From an uncultured Erythrobacter sp. (GTDB lineage Bacteria > Pseudomonadota > Alphaproteobacteria > Sphingomonadales > Sphingomonadaceae): a stretch of DNA of 64,000 bases. The translations under genes and the position numbers were made by a program. Shown piece after piece: positions 19,215 to 27,139 of the stretch; position 1 is the first letter of the stretch, and every line of letters starts with the position of its first letter. Location: positions 372,001 to 436,000 of the forward strand of contig CANNBH010000001.1 in NCBI GenBank assembly GCA_947502815.1. Reading direction: 5' to 3'. The notes under the pieces were generated by a model, which had not been told where the DNA came from, made no database searches, and saw nothing but the letters and a program-made list of their open reading frames with translations.

Positions 19215-20543
19215 GTGAGTTTGGCCGAAGACGCGCCCATAGGACCACCCAAAGATGCGCAACGCATCGTGATGAAGTTTGGCGGCACTTCGATGGCCGG
19301 AACTGAGCGGATTCGCCGTGTCGCGAATATTGTGCACGCGCAAGCCGCTCCTAACGCGGATGGCGTGGCGAGCGAAGTCGCTGTCGTCGTCAGCGCAATG
19401 GCGGGCGAAACTGACCGGCTGGTCAATTTCTGCCGCGAAGCCAATGCGCTGTATGATCCTGCGGAATATGATGTTGTTGTCGCCAGCGGGGAACAGGTGA
19501 CGAGCGGATTGCTGGCCATGACGCTGCAATCGCTTGGCTGCAAAGCGCGCAGTTGGCTTGGCTGGCAATTGCCAGTGAAAACCATCGAAGCCCATTCCAA
19601 AGCGCGAATCGAGACGATTGACGCGCCTGATATGGTCGCGAGCATGGAAAGCGGCGAAATTGCCGTCGTGCCCGGGTTTCAGGGAGTATCCGAAGACGTA
19701 CGCATCACCACATTGGGGCGCGGTGGGTCAGATACATCGGCGGTCGCGGTCGCAGCGGCGGTTAAAGCGGATCGTTGCGATATCTACACAGATGTGGACG
19801 GCGTTTACACAACCGATCCCCGCATCGTGGCAAAGGCCCGCAAGTTAAAGGCGGTCACTTACGAAGAGATGTTGGAGCTGGCCAGCGTCGGAGCGAAGGT
19901 TTTGCAAACCCGTTCCGTAGGGCTCGCGATGAAGGAAGGGGTGCGCATTCAAGTGCTCTCAAGCTTTGTCGGAGACGACGCTGTATCAGCAGACGAGCTG
20001 CCCGGAACATTGATCGTTTCGGACGAAGAAATGGACGAATTGGTGGAGAGAGGCGATATGGAACGCCAGCTGGTAACCGGTATTGCGCATGACAAGAATG
20101 AGGCGAAAATCATCCTCACCCGCGTGCCTGATAAACCGGGCGCGGTGGCCGATATTTTCACGCCGCTCGCCGAAGCGTCGATCAATGTTGATATGATCAT
20201 TCAAAACGTCGGACGCGATAAAGGTGAAACCGATGTTACCTTTACCGTGCCGCAAGCGGATTTGGCCCGCGCGCAGGCGCTGTTAGAAGATCGTATGGAG
20301 GCGATTGGGTTCAACCGGATCATCACCGACAGTCACATCGCCAAAATCAGCGTGGTCGGCGTCGGCATGAAAAGCCACGCCGGTGTGGCCAGCACGATGT
20401 TCCGCGCCTTGTCAGATCGCGGGATCAACATTCAGGCGATCTCCACTTCGGAGATTAAGGTTAGCGTGCTGATTGATGAGGACGAAACGGAATTGGCAGT
20501 GCGGATTTTGCACACTGCCTATGGTTTGGATGCGACCGACTGA
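19215..20543 (+). CDS. lysC: Aspartate kinase
   Basis: A 442-residue enzyme for the first step of the aspartate family pathway (Lys, Thr, Met, diaminopimelate). The start is GTG at 19215 with AGGAG four bases upstream. The kinase signature VMKFGGTSMAGTERIRRVAN is near residue 20, with LGRGGSDTSAVA and the DGVYTTDPR segment further on. Two ACT domains occupy about residues 280-440 and should mediate feedback inhibition by lysine or threonine. Most alphaproteobacterial aspartate kinases are about 405-420 residues; the extra length is an N-terminal extension of about 18 residues. Confidence 0.96.
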   Translation: MSLAEDAPIGPPKDAQRIVMKFGGTSMAGTERIRRVANIVHAQAAPNADGVASEVAVVVSAMAGETDRLVNFCREANALYDPAEYDVVVASGEQVTSGLLAMTLQSLGCKARSWLGWQLPVKTIEAHSKARIETIDAPDMVASMESGEIAVVPGFQGVSEDVRITTLGRGGSDTSAVAVAAAVKADRCDIYTDVDGVYTTDPRIVAKARKLKAVTYEEMLELASVGAKVLQTRSVGLAMKEGVRIQVLSSFVGDDAVSADELPGTLIVSDEEMDELVERGDMERQLVTGIAHDKNEAKIILTRVPDKPGAVADIFTPLAEASINVDMIIQNVGRDKGETDVTFTVPQADLARAQALLEDRMEAIGFNRIITDSHIAKISVVGVGMKSHAGVASTMFRALSDRGINIQAISTSEIKVSVLIDEDETELAVRILHTAYGLDATD

Positions 20544-20616
20544 TTGAGAGCGTCTTGCGAGGCAAAACCGATTAAGCCGCTTATGAACCGTTTCGCCGCG
20601 TTATAGGGGCGGCGCT

Positions 20617-20667
20617 AACTCCTTTTTAACTCTTGTAACTAAGAGTCGAGGCTCCCCCAAAGGAGTT
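20617..20667 (+). promoter_or_regulatory. Inverted repeat masking the PilZ-HTH ribosome site
   Basis: AACTCCTTT (20617-20625) is the exact complement of AAAGGAGTT (20659-20667), which contains the Shine-Dalgarno of the next gene. Inside the loop a second hairpin, ACTCTT (20629-20634) with AAGAGT (20641-20646), can form. Pairing of the outer arms would hide the ribosome site. The pairing is seen; regulation by it is inferred. Confidence 0.5.
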
Positions 20668-20674
20668 TCACGGA

Positions 20675-21397
20675 ATGGCGTTAAAGGCCCACCTCGCTTC
20701 CCCTCAACCGGCAGACAATCATACTCTGATCGAAGGTCGGCGGCAATCGCGCCGCGCTTTACGGCTGGAGACGAGCGGTTCTTTGCCCGGCGGGGCAGAG
20801 GCGAATGTTACGATTCACAACATTTCAGCCGTGGGCCTTTTGCTTGAGACCCAATCGCCATTGAATGTGGGCGAAACCTTGAGCGTCGATCTGCCGAATG
20901 TTGGACCAGTGGGTGCTGAGATTGTTTGGGAAAGCGGGCGGCTGTTTGGGTGCGCCTTTCAACAGGCACTGGGAGAGGCCTCTTTGGCCGCAGCGCAACT
21001 GCGCGGTGCGCCTGCAATTGATGCCCCTTTTGCGGAGAGCACAAAAGCCGTTGAAAGCGGCGGCGCGATTTCGGGCAGTGCGTTTGGGCGAGCCGGTGGT
21101 GATCCTTTGGGCCTGCGTCTCAACCGCTTGCGGCGTGAGCGCGGTCTAACATTGGCGCAGGTTGCGACCGCGCTGGGTGTGAGCAAGCCCACGGTCTGGG
21201 CGTGGGAAAAGGGCAAGGCCCGGCCCCTGCCTGAACGGATCGCCGCGATTGCTCAAGTGTTGGGTGTGTCCGAAGCCGATCTCAACGCTGAAAGCCCCGA
21301 CACAGAAGGGGCAGCTCTTATCGAGGAATGCCGCACGCGAATTGCGGCACAGTTTGGCGCTGACCCCAAGAGTGTACGTATAATGATCGAGGTGTGA
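20675..21397 (+). CDS. PilZ domain plus HTH (XRE) regulator
   Basis: A 240-residue fusion. Residues 20-110 are a PilZ domain with Arg pairs (GRRQSRRALR) and the NxSxxG motif as NISAVG (49-54), the residues that bind cyclic di-GMP. Residues 146-200 are an XRE-type helix-turn-helix (LRLNRLRRERGLTLAQVATA, KPTVWAWEKGK). The two are joined by an Ala/Gly-rich linker. The combination predicts a transcription factor that answers to cyclic di-GMP. Its GGAG site is part of an inverted repeat that could mask it. A PAS-GGDEF-like protein lies 250 bases downstream. Confidence 0.88.
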   Translation: MALKAHLASPQPADNHTLIEGRRQSRRALRLETSGSLPGGAEANVTIHNISAVGLLLETQSPLNVGETLSVDLPNVGPVGAEIVWESGRLFGCAFQQALGEASLAAAQLRGAPAIDAPFAESTKAVESGGAISGSAFGRAGGDPLGLRLNRLRRERGLTLAQVATALGVSKPTVWAWEKGKARPLPERIAAIAQVLGVSEADLNAESPDTEGAALIEECRTRIAAQFGADPKSVRIMIEV

Positions 21398-21648
21398 ATC
21401 CTTAGATAAGTAGCGAACCGAATAAATACCCTGAAATATTTGCTAAACATGGTAAATGAAAAGAGAAGTTGATTCGTTTTTTAGTCATGTAAACATACGT
21501 AACTAACCCGTAGTATTAACACGCATCAGGGGTTTGGGGATCCTGCATAGTTTTATACTAGATTTGTTAGTTAATCATTTGTTTGACCTAAAGCGGTTCG
21601 ATTCAATGGTTCTTACTTTGTGGGCATGAAAAGCCGGGGGCAATCGGC

Positions 21649-22704
21649 ATGAAAAAGTGTTTCAGTGTGGAAGAGGGGCGTGTTCTGCACGGTCTGGTTG
21701 AAGATGCGTCGGGCGACATAGTCGTGCGGCTCGACCGCTCTGGGTTCATCATCCACGCTTCGGAAAATGCGGCGGAGCTGGGCATCGACTTGTCGTCGCT
21801 GTTGTTAATGCCGCACATTGCCGACCTTGCCGATGCCGATCACGCCGCCGAAGTCGCTCGCCATGTTGCGCAGGTTTTTGCAGGCGAATGCTCCGGTGGT
21901 CATGGAGTCTGGATCGAATTTCCCTTGTGCACCCGTCAGGAAGAACACGATGATGGACAAGACCCTGCTTTGCCCTGTCCGGTGGCCGCGCCGCAGCGTT
22001 GGTATGCTTTCAGCCTCAGATTGGTTGAACCCAATGACGGCGGCTCCGATCATGACGCAGGCGCGCTGGGTTTGCTGCGATCCGTTCAGCAGAAACATGC
22101 CCTTGAAGGGGAAATCAACGCCCGCGCCCTGACAGACCCCCTCACCGGGCTTGCCAATCGCCATGCATTTCTTGCCAGCTTGCGCCGATCCCTAACAGAA
22201 GGAAGTGAGCAAGTTGTCGCCGTGCTGGCGGTGGATTCTCTGCGCGCAGTCTTTATGCAATACGGTCAGCGCACCGCTGATGAAATCCTTTGGGGTTTCG
22301 CAAAGTTCCTTGAGACGATGACGGCCGCTGCTGAAGATCGCCGGTTCGAATTGGCGCAATTGGATGGTGATAGGTTTGCGATTTTGCTGCCCGATATGAA
22401 CGTCCGTCAAGCGCGGGTCTGGGTTCAGGATGTTTTGAAGACTTTTGCGGGCCTCACAGTGGCCTCGGCTCGGCGTGCGCCTGAATTGACAGCCAGCGCC
22501 GGATTGGCGCGGGTTGAACTGACCGTTGATTGGACCATGCGTCAGGCCGAGTTGGGCCTTGTCATGGCGCGCGCTGGCGGAGGGATGCAGATTGGCGTTT
22601 GCAACCAGCCCGCTCGCGCTGTGGGCGATGGGATGGCGGTGACACGCGCGATGGAGCAAGCGGTCGAGCGCGCCAAGTGGCAAGTGGATCAACGCCGGGC
22701 CTAA
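21649..22704 (+). CDS. PAS plus degenerate GGDEF domain protein
   Basis: A 351-residue soluble protein. Residues 15-75 look like a PAS sensor (VVRLDRSGFIIHASENAAEL). A GGDEF-type cyclase domain begins at DPLTGLANR (163-171). The active-site signature that should read GGDEF is LDGDRF (238-243), so diguanylate cyclase activity is doubtful and a binding or scaffold role is likely. It is preceded by an AT-rich 251-base gap without genes. With the PilZ-HTH regulator just upstream it may belong to a cyclic di-GMP circuit; this is inferred from proximity. Confidence 0.82.
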   Translation: MKKCFSVEEGRVLHGLVEDASGDIVVRLDRSGFIIHASENAAELGIDLSSLLLMPHIADLADADHAAEVARHVAQVFAGECSGGHGVWIEFPLCTRQEEHDDGQDPALPCPVAAPQRWYAFSLRLVEPNDGGSDHDAGALGLLRSVQQKHALEGEINARALTDPLTGLANRHAFLASLRRSLTEGSEQVVAVLAVDSLRAVFMQYGQRTADEILWGFAKFLETMTAAAEDRRFELAQLDGDRFAILLPDMNVRQARVWVQDVLKTFAGLTVASARRAPELTASAGLARVELTVDWTMRQAELGLVMARAGGGMQIGVCNQPARAVGDGMAVTRAMEQAVERAKWQVDQRRA

Positions 22705-22796
22705 AGCCCCTTGCGCTTTTTCTCCACTCTCCAGGTAACTGAATTTTCCCGCGCGCATGCTTTGCGCTGCTGCGATCAAAGGCTAAGCATCCGGGC

Positions 22797-23975
22797 ATGA
22801 CATTCACTTGCACCATCATGCTGCTTGGTTCTGGAGAACTCGGCCGCGAATTCACCATTTCTGCCAAACGATTGGGCGCGCGGGTTATTGCCTGCGATGC
22901 CTATGCCGCCGCCCCGGCGATGCAGGTCGCGGACGATTGCGAAGTGTTCTCCATGCTAGACGGCGATGCATTGCGCGCCGCTGTTTTGAAACACAGCCCC
23001 GATCATATTGTGCCCGAAATTGAGGCGATCCGCACAGAAGTGCTCGCCGAATTGGAAGCGGATGGTTTCAACATCATTCCATCTGCCCGGGCGGCGCAAC
23101 TGACGATGAACCGCGATGCCATTCGCGATCTGGCTGCGGGTGAGCTGGGCCTTGTGACCAGCCGTTATCGGTATGCGGAAAGTTTGGAAGAGGTGCGTAA
23201 GGGGGCATCCTTTGCGGGATTTCCTTGCGTCATAAAGCCGGTGATGTCTTCCTCTGGCAAAGGCCAAAGCAAGGTCGAAAGCGAAGCCGATTTGGAGGCG
23301 GCGTGGGAATATGCCCGCGCCAATATGCGCGGCGACCGGGCCCGTGTGATCGTCGAAGAGTTTATTGCCTTTGACTATGAAATCACGCTTTTGACCGTGC
23401 GCCACCGGCACGGGATCAATTTTTGCGAGCCGATCGGCCACAGGCAGGAACGCGGCGATTATCAAGAAAGCTGGCAGCCTGCCCCAATGACGCCAGAGGT
23501 TCTGACCAAAGCGCAAGATATGGCCACCAAAGTGGTGGAAGCCTTGGAAGGCGAAGGCCGCGGCTGGGGGCTGTTTGGAGTGGAATTCTTTGTGCGAGGA
23601 GATGACGTGATCTTTTCCGAACTTTCCCCGCGCCCGCATGACACCGGGATGGTGACGATGATTTCACAGGACCTTTCCGAATTCGACCTCCACGCCCGCG
23701 CCATTATGGGATTGCCCATTTTGGGTGATGAACCTGCCTTCCCGTCAGCTTCGGCGGTGATTTTGGCTGATCGAGACAGCACCGATTTCAACTTTGAGGG
23801 GATCGGTGACGCCTTGGGCCTCAGCCCCAATGTCGATCTGCGTGTCTTTGGCAAACCCGCCACGCGCCCCTATCGGCGCATGGCGGTTGCGCTGGCTGCG
23901 GGGGAAGACACAGACGATGCGCGCAGTCTGGCGGCAGAGGCGGCAGGCAAGGTCACCATTGCCTATCGCGATTAG
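22797..23975 (+). CDS. purT: Formate-dependent phosphoribosylglycinamide formyltransferase
   Basis: A 392-residue ATP-grasp enzyme that formylates GAR using formate and ATP in purine synthesis. It begins FTCTIMLLGSGELGREFTIS, as in PurT. The ATP-grasp core has FPCVIKPVMSSSGKGQS and FIAFDYEITLLTVRH, with FVEEF-like ligands and the catalytic GVEFFVRGDDVIFSELSPRPHDTG segment. Full length compared with E. coli PurT. purU, the enzyme that makes formate from formyl-tetrahydrofolate, is 1.9 kb downstream on the same strand. Confidence 0.96.
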   Translation: MTFTCTIMLLGSGELGREFTISAKRLGARVIACDAYAAAPAMQVADDCEVFSMLDGDALRAAVLKHSPDHIVPEIEAIRTEVLAELEADGFNIIPSARAAQLTMNRDAIRDLAAGELGLVTSRYRYAESLEEVRKGASFAGFPCVIKPVMSSSGKGQSKVESEADLEAAWEYARANMRGDRARVIVEEFIAFDYEITLLTVRHRHGINFCEPIGHRQERGDYQESWQPAPMTPEVLTKAQDMATKVVEALEGEGRGWGLFGVEFFVRGDDVIFSELSPRPHDTGMVTMISQDLSEFDLHARAIMGLPILGDEPAFPSASAVILADRDSTDFNFEGIGDALGLSPNVDLRVFGKPATRPYRRMAVALAAGEDTDDARSLAAEAAGKVTIAYRD

Positions 23976-23995
23976 CGCCACTAATCGCTCTGCCC

Positions 23996-25006
23996 ATGAC
24001 CAATTATTCAAAAAGCGCAGCGATGATGCAGCGCGGTATCGACTTTCTCGGCTGTGACCACGCGATCCTTTGCGGTGCGATGAGCTGGGTTTCTGAGCGC
24101 AATCTTGTCTCTGCCATTTCAAACGCTGGCGGGTTTGGCGTGATTGCATGCGGCGCGATGACGCCTGATCTGCTCGATATCGAAATCGCAGAAACCAAAG
24201 CGCGCACCGATAAACCCTTTGGCGTCAATCTCATCACGATGCACCCGCTGTTGTTTGACCTGATCGCGATTTGCAAGAAACACGGCGTCTCTCATGTGGT
24301 TTTGGCCGGGGGTATCCCGCCCAAAGGCAGTGTTGAGGCGATCAAGGAATTTGGCGGAAAGGTTATCGTCTTTGCACCAACGTTGGCGCTGGCCAAAAAG
24401 CTGCTGCGATCAGGGGGCGATGCCTTGGTGATCGAAGGGATGGAAGCAGGCGGCCATATTGGCCCCGTTGCCACCAGCGTTTTGGCACAGGAATTTCTGC
24501 CAGAGCTTGCCGAAGACCACGTGGTCTTTGTTGCAGGCGGTATTGGCCGAGGCGAAGCAATCGCAAGCTATCTAGAAATGGGGGCATCGGGCGTGCAATT
24601 GGGCACGCGGTTTGCCTGCGCGACGGAAAGCATCGCTCACCCTGATTTTAAGAAAGCGTTCTTCCGCGCGAAAGCCCGCGACGCTGATGCCAGCGTTCAG
24701 GTCGATCCGCGCCTTCCCGTGATCCCGGTGCGCGCGCTTAAGAACAAGGGCACCGAAGAATTCACCGCCAAACAGATCGAAGTCGCCGGAATGCTTGACC
24801 GCGAAGAGGTCGATATGGGCGAGGCGCAATTGGAAATCGAGCATTTCTGGGCAGGGGCATTGCGCCGTGCCGTGATTGATGGCGATGTTGAAAACGGTTC
24901 GCTGATGGCGGGGCAAAGTGTCGGCATGGTCAAGGCCGAGGAACCCGTGGCAGACATCATCACGCAGCTGATGCAGCAGTGCGAAGCGGCGCTGAGCGCG
25001 CGATAG
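23996..25006 (+). CDS. Nitronate monooxygenase family flavoprotein
   Basis: A 336-residue FMN enzyme of the nitronate monooxygenase/2-nitropropane dioxygenase family, related also to FabK enoyl reductases. The TIM-barrel motifs include GAMSWVSERNLVSAISNAGGFG near the N-terminus, EGMEAGGHIGP, VVFVAGGIGRGEAIA and GASGVQLGTRFACATES. The His in GGHIGP is the catalytic-type residue. The enzyme would detoxify alkyl nitronates, but the substrate cannot be set from sequence. It starts 20 bases after purT. Confidence 0.9.
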   Translation: MTNYSKSAAMMQRGIDFLGCDHAILCGAMSWVSERNLVSAISNAGGFGVIACGAMTPDLLDIEIAETKARTDKPFGVNLITMHPLLFDLIAICKKHGVSHVVLAGGIPPKGSVEAIKEFGGKVIVFAPTLALAKKLLRSGGDALVIEGMEAGGHIGPVATSVLAQEFLPELAEDHVVFVAGGIGRGEAIASYLEMGASGVQLGTRFACATESIAHPDFKKAFFRAKARDADASVQVDPRLPVIPVRALKNKGTEEFTAKQIEVAGMLDREEVDMGEAQLEIEHFWAGALRRAVIDGDVENGSLMAGQSVGMVKAEEPVADIITQLMQQCEAALSAR

Positions 25007-25019
25007 AGGGACACAGACG

Positions 25020-25835
25020 ATGCTGAAAGCCGCGTTAGCCTGTTTGGCGATGGTGCTGCCCGCTGCGGCTGCGGCGCATTCATTCTGGCTTCAACCGGCC
25101 GATTTTTCGCCAGAGCAAGGCGAGGATTTGCTGATTGAATTCAAGATCGGCGATGTCGGCGCCGATTCTGGCGAAGCCGCTGACTGGGGGCTTTATTGGG
25201 AGCGTATTGCGTCCTTGCGGCTTTATGGCCCAGATGGCGTGATAGACCAGCAGCGCGCCGTGCGCATCACCGCAGATGGCGAAGCGGGAAGCGCGGTTGT
25301 CACTGCGCCCGGGCAGGGCACCTATGTGCTGGGATTTGAAAGCAACCCCAATGTCAGCGTTTTGGAGGCGGACCGTTTCAACCGGTACCTTAATCATGCC
25401 GGGTTGACCGCAATCACAGCGCACCGTGAAGCAAGCGGCAAGACGGGTGACAGCGGGTCTGAATTGTATGTCCGCCGTGCAAAAACCATATTGCAAGTGG
25501 GCGATGTGCAGACCCGCAATGTGACGAAGCCGATTGGCCAATTGCTTGAAATCGTGCCAACCGAAAATCCGTTTTCTATGGGCGAGGGGGAACAGCTCCC
25601 GATGCTTGTGTTGTGGCGCGGTGAACCTTTGGCAGGCGCAGTGTTCGAAGCGTCTGCGCTGGACGGATCGCGAGAGATGGAAGCGTATGAGACCGATGCC
25701 GATGGTGTTGTCGTGATCCCATATCAACCAGGATCGGCGATGCTTTACGCGGTGGTGTGGGGCGTGCCCGCTCCCAATGATAGGCGCGCCGACTATTTCA
25801 CTGTGTTTTCCAGCCTGACGGTGCGTCCGCTATGA
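25020..25835 (+). CDS. DUF4198 exported protein
   Basis: A 271-residue protein with a signal peptide (KAALACLAMVLPAAAAA) followed by HSFWLQPADF, the usual mature start of DUF4198 proteins, whose N-terminal His is thought to take part in metal binding in the NikM/CbiK-like members. The central region is beta-rich and ends with DADGVVVIPYQPGSAMLYAV. It lies between the nitronate monooxygenase gene and purU, and overlaps purU by four bases (ATGA), so it is co-transcribed with purU without obvious functional connection. Confidence 0.85.
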   Translation: MLKAALACLAMVLPAAAAAHSFWLQPADFSPEQGEDLLIEFKIGDVGADSGEAADWGLYWERIASLRLYGPDGVIDQQRAVRITADGEAGSAVVTAPGQGTYVLGFESNPNVSVLEADRFNRYLNHAGLTAITAHREASGKTGDSGSELYVRRAKTILQVGDVQTRNVTKPIGQLLEIVPTENPFSMGEGEQLPMLVLWRGEPLAGAVFEASALDGSREMEAYETDADGVVVIPYQPGSAMLYAVVWGVPAPNDRRADYFTVFSSLTVRPL

Positions 25836-26710
25836 GCAAGCCATTAATCCTGACGCTCGATTGCGCCGATCAGCCCGGCATTACGGCGAAGGTCACGGCC
25901 TTTCTGTATGAACGCGGCTGCAACATTTTGGATGCGCAGCAATTCAACGATGCCAGTGACAGTGCCAATGACGATGGCCGCGGCGACCGGTTCTTCATGC
26001 GGGTTGCCTTTGACCCGGCAGACACCGGTGCAGACAGTCTGCGCAAAGAATTCTCAGACTTCGCCGCCCCATTCGCAATGCAATGGAAAATTGTGTCGCA
26101 GGATCGGCCACGCCGCGTGCTCATTATGGTGAGCAAGGCGGATCACTGTCTTGTCGATCTGCTGTATCGCTGGAGCACGGGGGAACTGAATATTGAACCC
26201 GTCGCGCTGGTATCCAATCACCCGCGTGACGTGGCCATTCGCACAAATATTGGTGATATTCCGTTTCATCATGTGCCTGTAACGCGCGAAACCAAGACCG
26301 ACGCCGAAGCCAAGATGCGCAAAATCGCCGAAGACTGCGATGCGGAACTGATTGTGCTGGCCCGCTACATGCAGATATTCTCTGACGAACAATCGGCGCA
26401 TTTCGATGGCCGCTGCATCAATATCCATCACAGTTTCCTCCCCGGTTTCAAAGGGGCGCGGCCGTATCATCAGGCGCATGAGCGCGGGGTCAAAGTCATT
26501 GGTGCAACCGCACATTTCGTCACCGCAGATTTAGACGAAGGGCCGATCATCCATCAAGATGTTGAACGCATCAGCCATGCCGATACGCCCCGCGATTTGA
26601 TCCGCAAAGGGCGCGATATTGAACGCCGCGTCTTGGCAGAGGCGGTGCGCCTTTTTGTCGAAGAGCGGGTGCTGATGAATGGTGGCCGGACCGTCGTGTT
26701 CCGGGGCTAA
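25832..26710 (+). CDS. purU: Formyltetrahydrofolate deformylase
   Basis: A 292-residue enzyme that releases formate from 10-formyl-tetrahydrofolate, supplying PurT. The N-terminal ACT domain (LTLDCADQPGITAKVTAFLYE) is followed by the formyltransferase-fold domain with the conserved sequence CINIHHSFLPGFKGARPYHQ, and GATAHFVTADLDEGPIIHQD. Both the hydrolase Asn and His are included. Close linkage with purT on the same strand supports joint work in one-carbon/purine metabolism. Confidence 0.97.
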   Translation: MSKPLILTLDCADQPGITAKVTAFLYERGCNILDAQQFNDASDSANDDGRGDRFFMRVAFDPADTGADSLRKEFSDFAAPFAMQWKIVSQDRPRRVLIMVSKADHCLVDLLYRWSTGELNIEPVALVSNHPRDVAIRTNIGDIPFHHVPVTRETKTDAEAKMRKIAEDCDAELIVLARYMQIFSDEQSAHFDGRCINIHHSFLPGFKGARPYHQAHERGVKVIGATAHFVTADLDEGPIIHQDVERISHADTPRDLIRKGRDIERRVLAEAVRLFVEERVLMNGGRTVVFRG

Positions 26711-26734
26711 TATTCACCAAGAGAGGGCAGGATC

Positions 26735-27136
26735 ATGATTGTCGAACGTCTAGACCACGTGAATATCATCACGGATGACCTTGCCAACACGGCCCGGTTC
26801 TATGCCGAATTGCTCGATCTGAAAGAGGGCGATGGTCCGCCGCCGATGAAGCCGGAGCAGGTCCGCTGGATGTTTGACGCAGGCGGCAACGCCATCCTCC
26901 ATCTCAATTCATCCGATTTCCCAAGGCTGTTTGACCGTTCAGTGGCCGATGGCGAGACGACCGGCGCAATCCACCATGTCGCGCTGCGTTGCGGTGATTT
27001 TGAAGAGGTGAAATCGCGGCTTGATAGCCGGGGAGCGGATTACGAGATCAACGAAGTGCCTGCAGCGGGTCTGCGGCAAATTTTCACCACAGACCCCAAC
27101 AATGTGCTGCTCGAACTGAACTTTTTTGCGGCCTAA
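26735..27136 (+). CDS. VOC (glyoxalase-like) family protein
   Basis: A 133-residue protein of the vicinal oxygen chelate superfamily. The first half has RLDHVNIITDDLANTARFY with His9 as a likely metal ligand, and the second half has AIHHVALRCGDFEEVKSRL and FTTDPNNVLLELNF with the final Glu ligand. The enzymatic activity is not predictable. It ends three bases from the convergent PQQ dehydrogenase gene. Confidence 0.9.
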   Translation: MIVERLDHVNIITDDLANTARFYAELLDLKEGDGPPPMKPEQVRWMFDAGGNAILHLNSSDFPRLFDRSVADGETTGAIHHVALRCGDFEEVKSRLDSRGADYEINEVPAAGLRQIFTTDPNNVLLELNFFAA

Positions 27137-27139
27137 AAT

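Noticed and set aside
21649..22704. Active diguanylate cyclase
   Set aside because: The GGDEF signature reads LDGDRF, so activity cannot be supported from sequence.
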